A DNA stretch of 64,000 nucleotides from Diplosphaera chodatii (GCA_032358165.1 JAALGY010000001.1:2076280-2140279); one strand, 5' to 3'. Shown: positions 44,890 to 57,389, numbered from the stretch's first letter. Translations and numbers: made by a program. Notes: a model not told the origin generated them from the letters alone.

Positions 44890-46255
44890 CGTCGGAAAGT
44901 TGGGTCTGCTGGTTCCCAGCGCTGGTTTCCCATCGTGAGAGGCTTCCATCGCGTTTCATGGGAACCAGCGCTGGGAACCAGCAGTACCATCGATGAGTTT
45001 TGGGTTGGCCCAACGCTGGGAGTGCGAGTGAGCAAACCCATCGTACCATCGCGACGATTCCATCGCAACCCATCGCGATGATGGGAGCGATGGGTATCCA
45101 GCGCTGGAAACCGGCGCTGTTGCTTCGCTCGGATCCATCAATCGACCGATGGGTCACCACGATGGTTTCATTTGGTACGTACCAAAACGTTCAGCGCGGT
45201 CTAGACAGGCAACGCAGACGCTGGCACGCACTCTAGTCCCCGCAGGAGCCTTTGCAGCACTTAGCCTGACCACGCAAGCGGCCGCTACTGCCATAAGCGT
45301 AGCAAATGGGCCGGCATGGCCTCAGCGCCCACCCGGTAGGAAGAGGATTTGCTGTCAGAAGGGGCTCCCTATTGAAGTACTTCCCATCACTGCAAAGTTG
45401 CCGTTGAGCACTTGACCGGTTTGACATCCATCTGTCGACACAGTCAGGCCACATTGCAGCACAACGCCACCCAGACATGACCCGCCTCCGCATCCGTAGC
45501 CACATGTAAGTGTTCTGCAGCATTCACAGGCTCACAACCGTGGCTGCATGTCCCCACACGCACAGTTGCAGGTTGTCTAGGTGCTGATCGGCCAACGTCC
45601 CAGGCTCCGACGGGACCAGGAACAGCAAGGCGCGTAGACCAGGTGCAGGATCAGAACTCATTGCAAGCATGTCTGCGTCGGCACACGCGTGCGGCTGGAC
45701 GCGAGGCATTGCACCTTGGCAACCAACTGCAGTGAGATCGCCCCAACTGCTCCTGATAATATAACTCCAGACGCCGGCACCGCATGGCGCGGATCAACAA
45801 GTTGTGTATCATGTTGCGTCAGTGCATCGCCAGCGTGTCGTGTGTTTGTATGAAGCTTGCGGCGCTGTGGCACCGGAGTTGTCGCACACCAGATTGGCAC
45901 AGCAGGGCGGGCGGTCTGCCATCCCAGCACGCAACTGGGTTGCACAATCACAGCGTCATACCATCTACACATGCACATGCACAGCAGCACGCGCTGCGGC
46001 CGGCACTGGCCGTGAAAGCAGTTGGCGTTTGCGTTGGGTTCCCACCGCTGCACAGGCAGATCCAGTGCTGGAACTCAACGCAACAAGCGCAGTTCCCATC
46101 GGTCCCCAAACCATCGACCCACACAACCAGTGCTGGGAACCCATCGTGACCAGCGCTGGAAAGTTCGAGGGGTTGAGAAGCCACCCATCGTGGCCATTCA
46201 CGATGGGAACCCATCGTGACCAGCGCTGGGAACCAGCAGACCCAACTTTCCGACG
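44890..46255. mobile_element. putative non-autonomous element with 37-bp perfect terminal inverted repeats
   Basis: The 37 bases at 44890-44926 (CGTCGGAAAGTTGGGTCTGC...) are the exact reverse complement of 46219-46255. Next to both ends are dense degenerate copies of short words (CCAGCGCTGGGAACC, CCATCG, CCCATCGTGACCAGCGC), some in opposite orientations, as in complex-ended foldback or MITE-like elements. The 1.37-kb interval encodes nothing that resembles a transposase. No clear target-site duplication was seen at the exact ends, so the true ends may lie slightly outside the perfect repeat. Confidence 0.6.
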
Positions 46256-46809
46256 AAGGCAAAGCCCATCCTGTCAATCGTCAGAGGCAATCCAGTAGCT
46301 TCATGACCGTCCACACTTGATGTCACATACAGCTGTGGCAGGAGTAGCGCTGGGGCCCTCTTGCGCTCCTGCATTTTGCTGTAAATCCCACACGACCGAG
46401 TCCTGAAGGCAAACCAGTCAGCACTGATCAGCGGGCGTTTGAGAAATGCTGTCAACTCTTAGACAACAAACGAGTCTAGGTTATCCTAGATCTGCACGAT
46501 GTCTGCGCACGTGCCATGTCCGATGTTTGGCATCGCATCGTTGCGTCACTCTACATGTTGCACACTGCTTGCCAAGCGGCGCTTGCCAGAGCCTGCTGTG
46601 CATGCTCAGCACTGTGCATGTGTTTGTGTGGGATTGAAGTCCCGGCGGTGCTCAAGATGCCTTTAGACCTGCACCAGCATGTGCGATGCGCTGATAGCAA
46701 GCATCACGTGGCAACATGTACCGCGTGCGTGCAGCCTATGATGACGACCCGCATCTAAATAACAGGAGTGAGCGTCAGCACAACAGCTGCTGTTGTGCAC
46801 CAGGATCAT
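46256..46809. other. intergenic upstream of U-box copy D
   Basis: About 0.55 kb with no supported exon. It should contain the promoter of copy D. Confidence 0.4.
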
Positions 46810-49800
46810 ATGGAGGAGAAGCGAACCCTAGAGCTGACGCCGCGCATACTGATTGCTGCAGTCCAGCGCAAAATAATGCGGTGCGGTTGCACGCAACAAC
46901 GTGTCATCAATTGCACGGACCTTCCGATCATCTGCGCATGTTTTGGCGGCGGTGCGCGGCAAGCGTGTCATGCAAGGGCATGGCTTCCACGAGCAGGTGT
47001 TTGTCGCAGGGCCGACATTCAGCCGGAGCTCAGATCTTTTTGTGAGTTTCACAGCCTGCTGAAGCCCCTGCAGCAGCCAGCCGCGGCTGTGGCAACATCT
47101 GCTGCGGTCGCGCTGCACACCTCAAAAATCTTGCTGCCAGTCATGTCACTGCGGTGCGCCGATCTACCACTTGCTTACTCTGCACTTCCTTGCCGCTGAG
47201 ACACAGCACATGCAGATTGGTCAACGGCTGGCCTTGGGCTTCTGGGCCACAGCCGCGAGATCATGCCCCCTGCTTGAGCTGTCTCGGGGCGGTGACTGAC
47301 ATGCAGATGCGTGCAGGAACCACATGCATGTGCGCTGTCCTTCCTGCGTACAGGAGCCTGGGCTGCTCAGTCCGTTGCATGCGGTACTGGCAACGTTGCG
47401 CGGCGCCAAGGAGCACCTCGGCCAGGCGCTCAGGCGGCCGGGCATGATGGCCGCGGCGGCGGCGTGGGACCCGGATGCCGTGCCTGCCCTGTGCCTGCTG
47501 GTGGTGGCCAGCGACGGGAGCTGCCCGCCCGATGTGCCCAGGGGGCCGAGCCGCACACACTCGCCGCTGCAGCCGGCAACCATGGCGTGCCTCAGGTACC
47601 TGCAGCTGTCAGGGTGGGTGTTCCTAAATGGCGTTTGAGTGGGCTGCCCAGCAATCATGCAGATAAACCTGCAACCAGCCAGGCAGCAAGTCACTGCAGC
47701 CACTCCATGCGCCACAGTCATGATGAATGTGCGGCTCCTCCGGCCACCTTGCCACGCTGTATGCGACCAGCACACTTGGCCTGTGCCACAGGTTCGCATC
47801 GGGTGGCGGAGCCGCCCCTCTGCTCTCAGCGCAGCAGTCAGCATCGTATGCGGCCCTGCTGGCAGAGGAGTACTGCAACAGCAGCCAGCTGGATGACGAG
47901 GCATCGCTGCTGCAGCTGCTGCGGTACTGCAGCGCAGCGTTGGCTGCCGATGTCGCCGCCGCGACCACGCCGGCGGCAGCCGTGGCAGATGCTGCTGCCA
48001 CGACTCAGGGCCGTGCAGAAGGTGCAGCGTGCGCGGACGCTCCTTCTGCACCTACGGATCCAGGACAGCGCCCTGATGCTCAGGCCACGTCCAGCCACTC
48101 GGGTCACCAGCTGCCAGCACTGACCGGGGAGCTGACCACCTGCAGGTGGCGCGCAGGGCTCAGAGTTCGGTGCCCAGCCGGGCGGGCGGCGCCCAGCAGA
48201 GCAGCAGGGCGGTGGCGGGCAGCTGCGCAGGACAGATGGCGGACCACAGTCCCTGAACTGGCAGTCGGTTTGGTCGCGCCCAGTGACGCTTGCTCTGCAG
48301 GTGATGCCCGTGATGAGCGCCAAGTGCATCACCACAGATGGTTGCACACATTGTCAGATACGCCGTCACTGTGTCAATCGGAACGACATGTGAGTGCATG
48401 TCAGCCGCGGTCAGACAGTGTCTGAAATTGATTTGTTGCTGATCAGACACTGGCGGAGATTCCTCGGGCGCCGAGCCAGCCAAGCCATGGCGAGCCAGCC
48501 CTGAAGCGCTCGGAGAAGGGCTCATTGCAGGAATGGTCAGCAGCCGCAGCCACAGCCTACGGCGCTGGCGTGAAGGCGCTGCTGGCCCTTGAGGCGGTCC
48601 TGCAGCAGGGCTCACCCGCTATCAGGTGCAGATCGACACTCTGAGTGAAATTCTGACCAGACATGCCACCTGCTCGCGCAGAGCCCTCCCCAATCTGCTG
48701 CTTGTGCCCTGAGACGCTTTGCTGTGTACGAACAGGCTCATAATGACAGTCTTGCCATTCCTGAGTCTGGTCTGTCATGCCTGGCACTTGAGCACGACCA
48801 GCAGATGCACCCGTGTTGCTGGCTGGTGGTGTTGTGGTAAGGTGTGGTGAATTTACGGTGGGCTGCCGCAACAGCAGGGCGCCCCTGTGGACTGTGCGGG
48901 ACCAGCCTGATGCTGTGTGTCCCGTTGCAGCGTCGACGTGTTACTGGCGTTGCTGCACCCGGTGCGGATGGGGGACTCTGCGGCAGCTGCGCAGCTGGCG
49001 CTGATGGCTGGGCTCCCGAAGGCAGTGCTTGGCGTTCTGAGTACGCTGCCGGCCAAGGGCGGCAGCACACAGCCAACTGTTGCCCAGGTGTTGTACCTGT
49101 AAGCGGAAGTGAGCCTGGATGCGCAAGTGCATCAATGTATCATGGCACCAGCATGGGTGCCACGTGCGTGAGCATACCACCCTTTTTGGCTGGCTGCTGC
49201 ACAGGCGGCTGCACTGAGCAGACTTGCGATGCTGTACGCACATGATCTGGGCGTGGTTCAGCAAAGCCACATGCTTCATCAGGAAACATGGTGGAACATC
49301 ACGGCAGCAACCATCGCTGATGCTTTGTCGGCTGCGGCACATTGGGCATACGTCAACAGCAATGCTGCTGGCAGCATGGACCAGCACAATGACTGCAGTG
49401 GTGGCAGGCAGCCGCAGCAGCAGCACATCATGCAGCAGGCAGCACTCCAGCTGGGTAAAGCAGCGGGCTTGCTGCTGCCTCCAGCTGCCGGTGCCTTCTC
49501 AGAGGCCCTGGAGCGGAAGTACCTGCCCCACCTGCTGAATAGTCTAGCAGAGCACGGCTGCATCTCTACCGTCGAGCTGAGTGCGTATGTGCAGGTGACT
49601 CATCACCCGTGTGGTGCAATTTCACAAGTGTGGGTCCGATGGGCACAGCGCTTGCGGTGGTTGTGACTTGAACGTATCACAGTATATGGGCAACTGCATT
49701 GCATGGTCACCAGCATGCCCAAAGCTCTGCTCCTGTGTTCGGCATGTCAGTGACTTTGTACCTGTTCCTACCAGTATCGCACGGACGTCGACGGGGGCAG

Positions 49801-52386
49801 CGAAGTGAGGGTGCGGGGGGAGTGCAACCGCGACTTGCAGGCAGCTGCAGCAGCGCTGGAGCCAGTGGTGGCAACGGTGGCAGCAGCTGTTGATCAGAGG
49901 GATGGGCGGCAGCCATCAGAGCGTCTGGTCGACGCGTGCTGCACCGCTGTTGGAACTCTGCTGGGTGCGCACCTGGTGCTGCAGTGGGCCACTCTTGGTT
50001 GCAGCGCTGCACAGTTGCGGACATCACTGACGCTGCTGCGGATTCCTGCAAGTGGAACGTGGACGTTCTTGTGGGCCCACCTCAGGGTGCTGCCTTTTGC
50101 TCTCACTGCGGCAGCGTGTAACCTTCAGTGTCTCCTGCACTGCACTGCAGGGTTGGCGCTGCTGCATTTCCACCACTCCGTACTTGCACAGCCGCAGTCC
50201 GACGGCGTGCTGGAAATGTTGCAGATGATCCAGGTGGGGACCGTGGCTCACCATGTGCCATAGGTGTCCGACGTTTGCAGCCTGTGCAGTGTGCATGTCC
50301 ACACCGGCTGTTTAGTGCTGCATGAATGTCCATAGGCGTTGTCAGCAACTTGCCATCAGTCACTTGTCAGAATTTTTATTGCAACATGCACGGCCTGCAC
50401 GGCTGTTCTGGCCGGCGCAGCCTGGCAGCATGCTGGGAGGGCAGCCCCGTGCTGGCATCCCAGGGCATGCACTGCCTCTGTCGTGCCCCTGCGACCATGG
50501 ACAAGCTTCTCGGCTGCGCAGCGCCGTGCGGAGCTGGCGGCGAGGCTGGCACGTGGCCGCGGCTGCATGGGGTTGGGAGTCGTGAGCTTCGCGGTCATCG
50601 ATCACCTGTTGCAGCACGCTTGCTTCATCCTCCGACTGTTGTGCGCCCCTTGCTCTGCCCAGCCCTCTTGGGGCATGCTGAGAATGCATGAGCCATCAGC
50701 AGTATCTCTGCTTGCACACTGCTGCCGCTTGTTGAACATGCGCCGTTTGCTTGAATGCTCACAACAGCTGTCACCTGCGGAACCCAGTAGATGAGCTCAG
50801 CGCAATTGTCACTCAGGGTGTTCAAGACCGAACCCGCACTGCAGCCGCTGCTTGCAACCCTGCGTGCGGCGGCGGTCATACTGCGGCCCTCCCGAAACCC
50901 CACCGTGATCGGGAGGCAGACGCCAAGCTCACCTCCATGGCAGCGTGACGATCTCCGCGCATGGGCAACCGCCATCGCCGAACTGTCTGAGGTGCAATTC
51001 AACTCGCAACTGGTGCTCTGGTGGGCGACCCTGCTGACTGTGCTTCCTCACTGGCGTCAGGAGATAAAACTATGTAGCAGCGACAGGGCCATTGCCATAT
51101 CGCATTGACTGCTGCGCATGCTGTGCACCAGTGTTGACTAGGTTTGGAGGCGGTACTGTAGTGTTGCAACCTTTTATATAGCCTTGTCTGTGATGGAAGG
51201 ACCAGTAGCTGCATCAGGAACATGGCCAGCAAGCGCGAGCGATGTCGACGCTTGCTTACACCACACTGTTATCTCCTTCTGGCAGGAGGTGTCAAACAAG
51301 CTGAAGTCGCAAACCCGGCGTTCGCTGATTGGGCGGGCTGTGAAAGAAGTCAATGATGCCTTGGAAGCTGTGTCCAAAGCGGCTGAGGCAGTCGAAGGTG
51401 CCGCCAATGCCACCGGGCGCAGCACACCAGCATCGGCTCGCACCCAAGCCACCTCCGATGCCGCCATGCAGGAGCTTCTGGTGAGCGCCCCGCTGCTGCT
51501 GACTGCTGAGTGCACTCAGGAGAGCCAGTTGCAACTAGTGTTTGCACCCAGAAAGACAGCGGTAGCTCTCAGCTCGCATGAGGCGTGCTTTGCGCACAAC
51601 CTTCATCACAGTTTGCATGTGTGGTCTTGCGGCAAATCCTATCTGTGTGCAGACATCTAAACCAGCACACGTGCTTTGCTAAGCAGCTGCGTGTTGCAGG
51701 CTGCTGAGGAAGGAGAGGAAGCAGCAGTGGCAGCGCGCAGCACAGCAGCAGAGAAGCGAGCCCGTAAGGAGGCTGCGGCCAGGACCGCAGCCGCAGCAGC
51801 AGCCGCTGCCGCTGCGCAGCTGCCTGGCACAGGGCTGCCAGAGGGAGGTCAGACCGGCAGCACGGCGGCGGCCGCTGCCTCCCGCGGCATCGCACCGTCA
51901 GCTCCAGATGCAGCCACCGGACTGCAGTGTCTGGGCCTGGCGGACAGCGCAGCACCGCGTACAGACTCCATGCGCAGCAACAGAGCTGAGGAGAGTAGCA
52001 GAAGCCATGCAACAGCAGCACCTCAGGTCGAGCAGCAGCAGCAGCAGCAACAGGTGGTGCAACAAAGGAGCTGGATGCTGTGCCCCATCAGCAAGGTCAG
52101 TCTCCGTATGCTTATGTGAGAGAGGCGGATCCGCTGTTTTGACTGCAGCTGCGTTTACAGCTGGATGACCTCTGTGACACATTGACTCTATCCGAGTGTG
52201 TGACTGCAGGAGGTGATGGTGCGACCGACGCTGTGCGTCGGCGACGGCCACAGCTACGAAGAGGCGGCCATCTCCCAGTGGCTGCTGACCTGCAGCACTT
52301 CCCCCGTCACAGGGCAGCAGCTGGCAACCACAGACTTGCTGCCCAACCACCTGCTACGGCAGATGATTCAGGCTGTGAGTCAGTGA
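46810..52386 (+). CDS. U-box protein, tandem copy D (putative E3 ubiquitin ligase)
   Basis: Fourth paralogue. Exon 1 (46810-46880) reads MEEKRTLELTPRILIAAVQR and ends in phase 2 like its siblings. Then ELRSFCEFHSLLKPLQQP, LGQALRRPGMMAAAAAWDP (47.4 kb), a Gly/Ala-rich exon from 47792 (PLLSAQQSASYAALLAEEY), AYGAGVKALLALEAVLQQG (48.56 kb), LALMAGLPKAVLGVLSTL (49.0 kb), MQQAALQLGKAAGLLL (49.43 kb), LQPLLATLRAAAVILRPS (50.84 kb) and VKEVNDALEAVSKAAEAV (51.34 kb). Exon 51700-52095 has AEKRARKEAAARTAAAA, a Gln run and WMLCPISK. The last exon (52210-52386) gives VRPTLCVGDGHSYEEAAISQWLL and LLPNHLLRQMIQAVSQ. Keeping the exon from 47792 in frame with NWQSVWSRPVTLALQ needs a 43-nt intron at 48103-48145, very short for this genome. 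The U-box appears complete. Confidence 0.8.
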
Positions 52387-54309
52387 TCAGACGCCGCAGC
52401 TCCAGCGAATGCATGGTGGCAGCCGCTTGACGGCTGTGACACGTCTGGTGCGGCTGCATTGTTGCCAAGGTGCACATGTGTAGGTTGATCTGGTGCTTAC
52501 CATGTGGCGGTATCACCATGGCCCAACAGTTACCAGTAGCAAGGCTGCCTGACACACTCAGTAGTGATCAGCACTGCTGCGCAGGTGCTGCTGACCTGTG
52601 TACCGACCGTGTGCAGCAACTGGCCACTGGGGTGTTGGGCGCCAAGGGAGTATCAGCAGGCGCATCCGCAGCAACCGCATCCAGCAGGAGGCGCAGGTGT
52701 ACGGGCAGCCGGTGACTGAGGGCACGATGTGCTGAACAGAGAGGCAGCATCGGCGCATCGTGCGATGAGATAGTGGCAGATATGCGGGTGTGTGATGTTG
52801 AGTGCCGTGATAGCTTGGTTTGGGAGAACAGCTGGGTTTCTTAGGTATGAGTTGGGGTTGAACAGTCGCCTGATCCCGAATGCTGCGAATGCACAGGGCT
52901 GCACATGACCCTCGTCAACAGGCCAAAGCAGCTTCAAGTGCATTTGGTGCTTCACCTGCCTGCTTGTTGAGTAGAATCTCCGCCGGCAGAATCTCCGCCG
53001 GCTGTGACCTGGCGGTCAATGTCGTACACATGCGCACATTGAAGAGCAGCATTGTGTTGCAAGGCATCAGCAGTCCTGAGAAACGTTGCAGAACATATAG
53101 AAGCTGAACGTGCACGGCATGTCAGCCACCGCCCACACAGTCGACGAGGCCTGCAGCTGCGTGCTGGTTGCAGCTCACAGGGGATGTAGCCTCAATACAG
53201 CCAGCGGTTGCGCTTTGCAGGCGATGCAGCTTGCGATCCTGCTCGCCTGCTGTCCTGTCCCAGCAGCTAGAGTGCGCCAGACGTAGAGGCCTGTGCTGCA
53301 GCTGACCCCGCCGCAGTGCATGCGCACGCCCAGCTGTTCCAGCAGCATTGTGACATGCAGCAAGGTGCACCCTTCTGCGCGTGGGGTGGCAAATGTCCGG
53401 CAAACGTCTACTCGAAGTGCTGCGATGGCGCTGTCGGCCCGTCTGCAGTTTGGGCGAGCCGCTGGGCGGTGGCTTGGTGCTTCCGTCCGCTGATGCTCCG
53501 CAAATTGCTGAGGATGTGTGGCCTCGCACTGTCTGCTTAGGGCGTCTGTCCAGCCTGTTCTTCAACCGCAGACGCAGTGTTGTGGCATGGCAGGTCACGG
53601 GCAGGGTGGCGTGTGGTGGCGGCAAGACATTTTGATGAAGCGGCGATCATGCGGTGAGTGCCACTGCTCACCGAGGTTAGGCATCGCAGATCCCAGCACT
53701 GCTTTGCAGACTCGGTCTTGGAAAAGGTATACTGCTGCCGCTGGGCAGCTGCCTAGGGCCTTGGCACCGTTCTCGCGGGCTCCATTGCGCCTCAAACATG
53801 GTGCGTCTGCGCAGGTCATCAAGATGAGCAGCTGCAGACCGAGTGCCCGCGCATATGCAAGCCTACCGACGTTGTTCGGAGCCTCTGCTGTGCGGTATCG
53901 GTTTCGGCGACAATCTGGGGTTGCAGTGCACGCTTGTGGCATGGTTGTTCCTGGTTCCGGGGCGCCCCAGACTTGGTGCGCTGTGCAGGACTGCTGACAT
54001 GGGTTGCTGCTTCTGAATGCTGTTGATTTGGCCACCCACCAGGGCTGGTTTGCATTGCCAACACTCGGACGTGGTCCCCTGCAGCACTTCGTCGGGGCTG
54101 CGACAGGCGTCTTGCACCGCTGCCGCTCGTTGTGGGCGATCCAGACACGGTGCGGTCTGCAAGCTGACGACATTGGCTGGTGCAGCTGAATGCCGTATAT
54201 TTGGCAACCTCTTTACATTGCTCTGAAGTCCTGACACACAGGTGTGGTCCCCGATGGCTGGCGGCTGCTGTAGCGGCAGCATTTGGCTGCTAAAATCGAC
54301 GCTTTTGGA
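52387..54309. other. gene-poor stretch with possible exon fragments
   Basis: No gene model could be built. A plus-strand stretch at about 53535-53655 (VCPACSST... then RHFDEAAIMR followed by GTGAGT) has an exon-like end, but I could not join it to anything. A 15-bp word (AGAATCTCCGCCGGC) is repeated in tandem at about 52974-53003. Confidence 0.35.
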
Positions 54310-57208
54310 CAGTTCCCGACCGGACGGGGCTTCCCGCCCACTTGTTAGACGTCAGCACTGAAGCTGCTGGCTGTGCAAATGGTGAACCTGGCTATTGTTT
54401 CATGGCTCCGAAGCATGCTGGCAATTTTGCTGGCTGCTTGCAGGCTTGGCGGCAACATGACCACACCCTTGCTGCTTCTGGGGAGATCCAACAACGGTGC
54501 GACCCGCTTCCTATTCGCTGTCAGATCTGAGCGTGTCATGGGTGCAAACACCTAGCCTCAGGGTGCTTTCACGGCTCCCATGCAGGGTTGAAGAGTGCGC
54601 AGCTGCTTATGGGCTGGGCGGCGACGCACAGCCCCTATCTCGCCACTTCCAGAGCGGTTCAGCAATGGTGCGACGTGCTTCCTGTCTGCTGTCAGTCCTG
54701 GAGCTGCAGATGTGCTTCTGCCGAGCCTCAGGGATGATTTCACGGCTCCGATGCAGATTTGCACCGTTGGCAATCATCTACAGGCTGGCAGGACTGGGCA
54801 GCCTTGATATTGCCACTGCCGGGGCGGTTCAGCAATGGCGCGACCCAGCTGCTTGTTTGCTGTCAGCTTTCGAGCTGCCAGTGGTGTAGATGACAAGCTC
54901 GAGGGCTGGTATCATAGCTCCGATGCAGGGTTGCAGCTACACTGGCAGCTTCATGCACCGCGGCAGCAAACAGCCCCGTCATCTGCTACTTCCAGGGCGG
55001 TTCAGGTGCAGTGCGACCCGCTGCCTGTTTGGTGTCGGCTTTGAAGCTGGCAAGGTTGCGAACTATGAGCCTCAGGGGTACTTTCGTAGCTCCGATGCAG
55101 GTCTGCGGCTTTGGCAGCTACTTGCAAGCTGCGCAGAACTGGACAGTTTCGGTACTACTTCTATCGGGGCGGTTCAGCTACGAGGCGATCTGCCGCCTGT
55201 TTGCTGGCGGCTTTGAGGGTGTGAGGGGTGCAGACTACGAGGCTCAGGGGTGGTTCGGCTGCCCCGATGCAGACATCAAACAATACTGGCAGCTTACAGG
55301 CACCGCGGCGGCGAACAGCCCGGCATCTTCTACTTCCGGAGCGGTTCTTTGCTGGTACGACCCGCTACCTGTTTGCTGCCAGTTCTGAGGCTGCTACTTG
55401 TACATCTGCCGAGCTTCAGGGATGAATTGGGTGCCCTGATGCAGGGTTTCGACTATGCTGCCAGCTTTCAAGCACCAGGGCGACGCACGTCTCTCCATCT
55501 ACTACTTCCGGGGCGGTGCAGACGAGGCGTGCCCTGCTGCCTGGAAGCTGCCGCTTCTGGAGCATTCAGTGGTGCATGTGCCGAGCCTGAGGGATGCTTT
55601 GGGTGCCCCGATGCAGACTTGCAACTATGCTGGCAGCTTACAGGCTGGGCGGCGACGCTCAGCCTGGTATCTGCCCATCGTCAGGGCGGTTCAGACGAGG
55701 CGCGCCCTGCTGCCTGAAAGCTGCCAGTTCTGGAGCTTCCAGTGGTGCATGTGCTGAGCCTGAGGAATGCTTTGGCTGCCCCGATGCAGGGTTTCAAATA
55801 TGCTGGCAGCTTACAAGCTGGGCGGCGACGCTCAGCCTGGTATCTGCCCATCGTCAGGGCGGTTCAGACGAGGCGCGCCCTGCTGCCTGAAAGCTGCCAG
55901 TTCTGGAGCTTCCAGTGGTGCATGTGCTCAGCCTGAGGAATGCTTTGGCTGCCCCGATGCAGGGTTTCAAATATGCTGGCAGCTTACAAGCTGGGCGGCG
56001 ACGCTCAGCCTGGTATCTGCCCATCGTCAGGGCGGTTCAGACGAGGCGCGCCCTGCTGCCTGTTTGCTGCCACTTCTGGAGCTTCCAGTGGTGCATTCAC
56101 TGAGCCTGACGGATGCTTTGGCTGCTCTGATGCAGGGTTCCGACTATGCTGGCAGCTTACAAGCACCACGGGGTCGCACGTTTAAGCACCTGCCACTTGC
56201 GGGGCGGTTCAGACGAGGCGCGCCCTGCTGCCTGAAAGCTGCCACTTCTGGAGCATTCAGTGGTGCATTCACTGAGCCTGACGGATGCTTTGGCTGCTCT
56301 GATGCAGGGTTCCGACTATGCTGGCAGCTTACAAGCACCACGGGGTCGCACGTCTAAGCACCTGCCACTTGCGGGGCGGTTCAGACGAGGCGCGCCCTCC
56401 TGCCTGAAAGCTGCCGCTTCTGGAGCATTCAGTGGTGCATGTGCCGAGCCTGAGGGATGCTTTGGGTGCCCCGATGCAGACTTGCAACTATGCTGGCAGC
56501 TTACAGGCTGGGCGGCGACGCTCAGCCTGGTATCTGCCCATCGTCAGGGCGGTTCAGACGAGGCGCGCCCTGCTGCCTGAAAGCTGCCAGTTTTGAAGCT
56601 TCCAGTGGTGCAGTCACCGAGCCTGAGGGATGCTTTGGTTGCCCTGATGCAGGGTTCCGACTATGCTGGCGGCTTATAGGCGCCGCGGGGTCGCACGGCC
56701 CGTGTATCTGCCAATCGTCAGACGAGGCGCGCTCTGTTGCTTGGAAGCTGCCAGTTCTGAGGCTGCTACTTGTGCATTTGCCGAGCCTAAGGGATGCTTT
56801 GGCTGCCCCTATGCAGGGTGGCGACGCTCAGCTTGGCATCTACCCATCGTCAGGGCGGTTCAGACGAGGCGCGCCCCGCAACATGTTTGTTGCCACTTCG
56901 GAGCTTCCGGTGGTGCATCTACCGAGCCTTACGGATGGTTTGGCTGCCCTGATGCAGGGTTTCGACTATGCTGCCAACTTACAGGCGCCGCGGGGTCGCA
57001 CGGCCCGGTATCTGCCCACTGTCAGGGCGGTTCGGACAAGGCGCGCCCCGCTGCCTGGAAGCTGCCAGTTCTGAGGCGTCCAGTGGTGCAAGTGCCGAGC
57101 CTAATTCGAGGCTTCTACTGGTGCAGTTACCGAGCCTGGAGGATAGTTTCATGCTCCAAAGGAGACCTGTAGCTTTGCTGCCAGCTTTCAGGCTGGGCGG
57201 CGACCACG
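54310..57208. repeat. satellite-like tandem array, about 173-bp unit, about 16-17 copies
   Basis: The marker GGGCGGTTCAG recurs at 54825, 54998, 55170, 55342, 55514, 55687, 55860, 56033, 56205, 56377, 56550, 56856 and 57028 (position of its first C), a steady 172-173 bp. One unit near 56.7 kb is internally deleted. The central units (55.6-56.1 kb) are almost identical; the flanks are degenerate, as expected if the array grows by unequal exchange in the middle. Each unit contains GAGCCTGAGGGATGCTTTGG and CAGGCTGGGCGGCGA. Because 173 is not a multiple of 3, the reading frame shifts every unit, so the long open frames across the array are a by-product and not a repeat protein. Confidence 0.9.
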
Positions 57209-57389
57209 GCCACCCTCACAATTAATGAGATCAGACACGCAGCAAAGTTGCAGTTGCAGCATAGTGCAAGTGCTGTTGCAGGCAAAGATGAGGAGTGGGT
57301 GTCGCCGGGAAGAGACATAGCAGCTGGCGGCCCGCTGCCAGAGCAGTAGGAACAGCAGCAGCAGCTGCCTTCGCGGTGTCAGTAGTCCC

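Noticed and set aside
44890..46255. Autonomous transposon
   Set aside because: No open frame in the interval shows a transposase motif; only the inverted ends are supported.
54310..57208. Repeat protein encoded by the 173-bp array
   Set aside because: The unit is 172-173 bp, so the frame changes each copy and the long frames read the same DNA in three different frames in turn.
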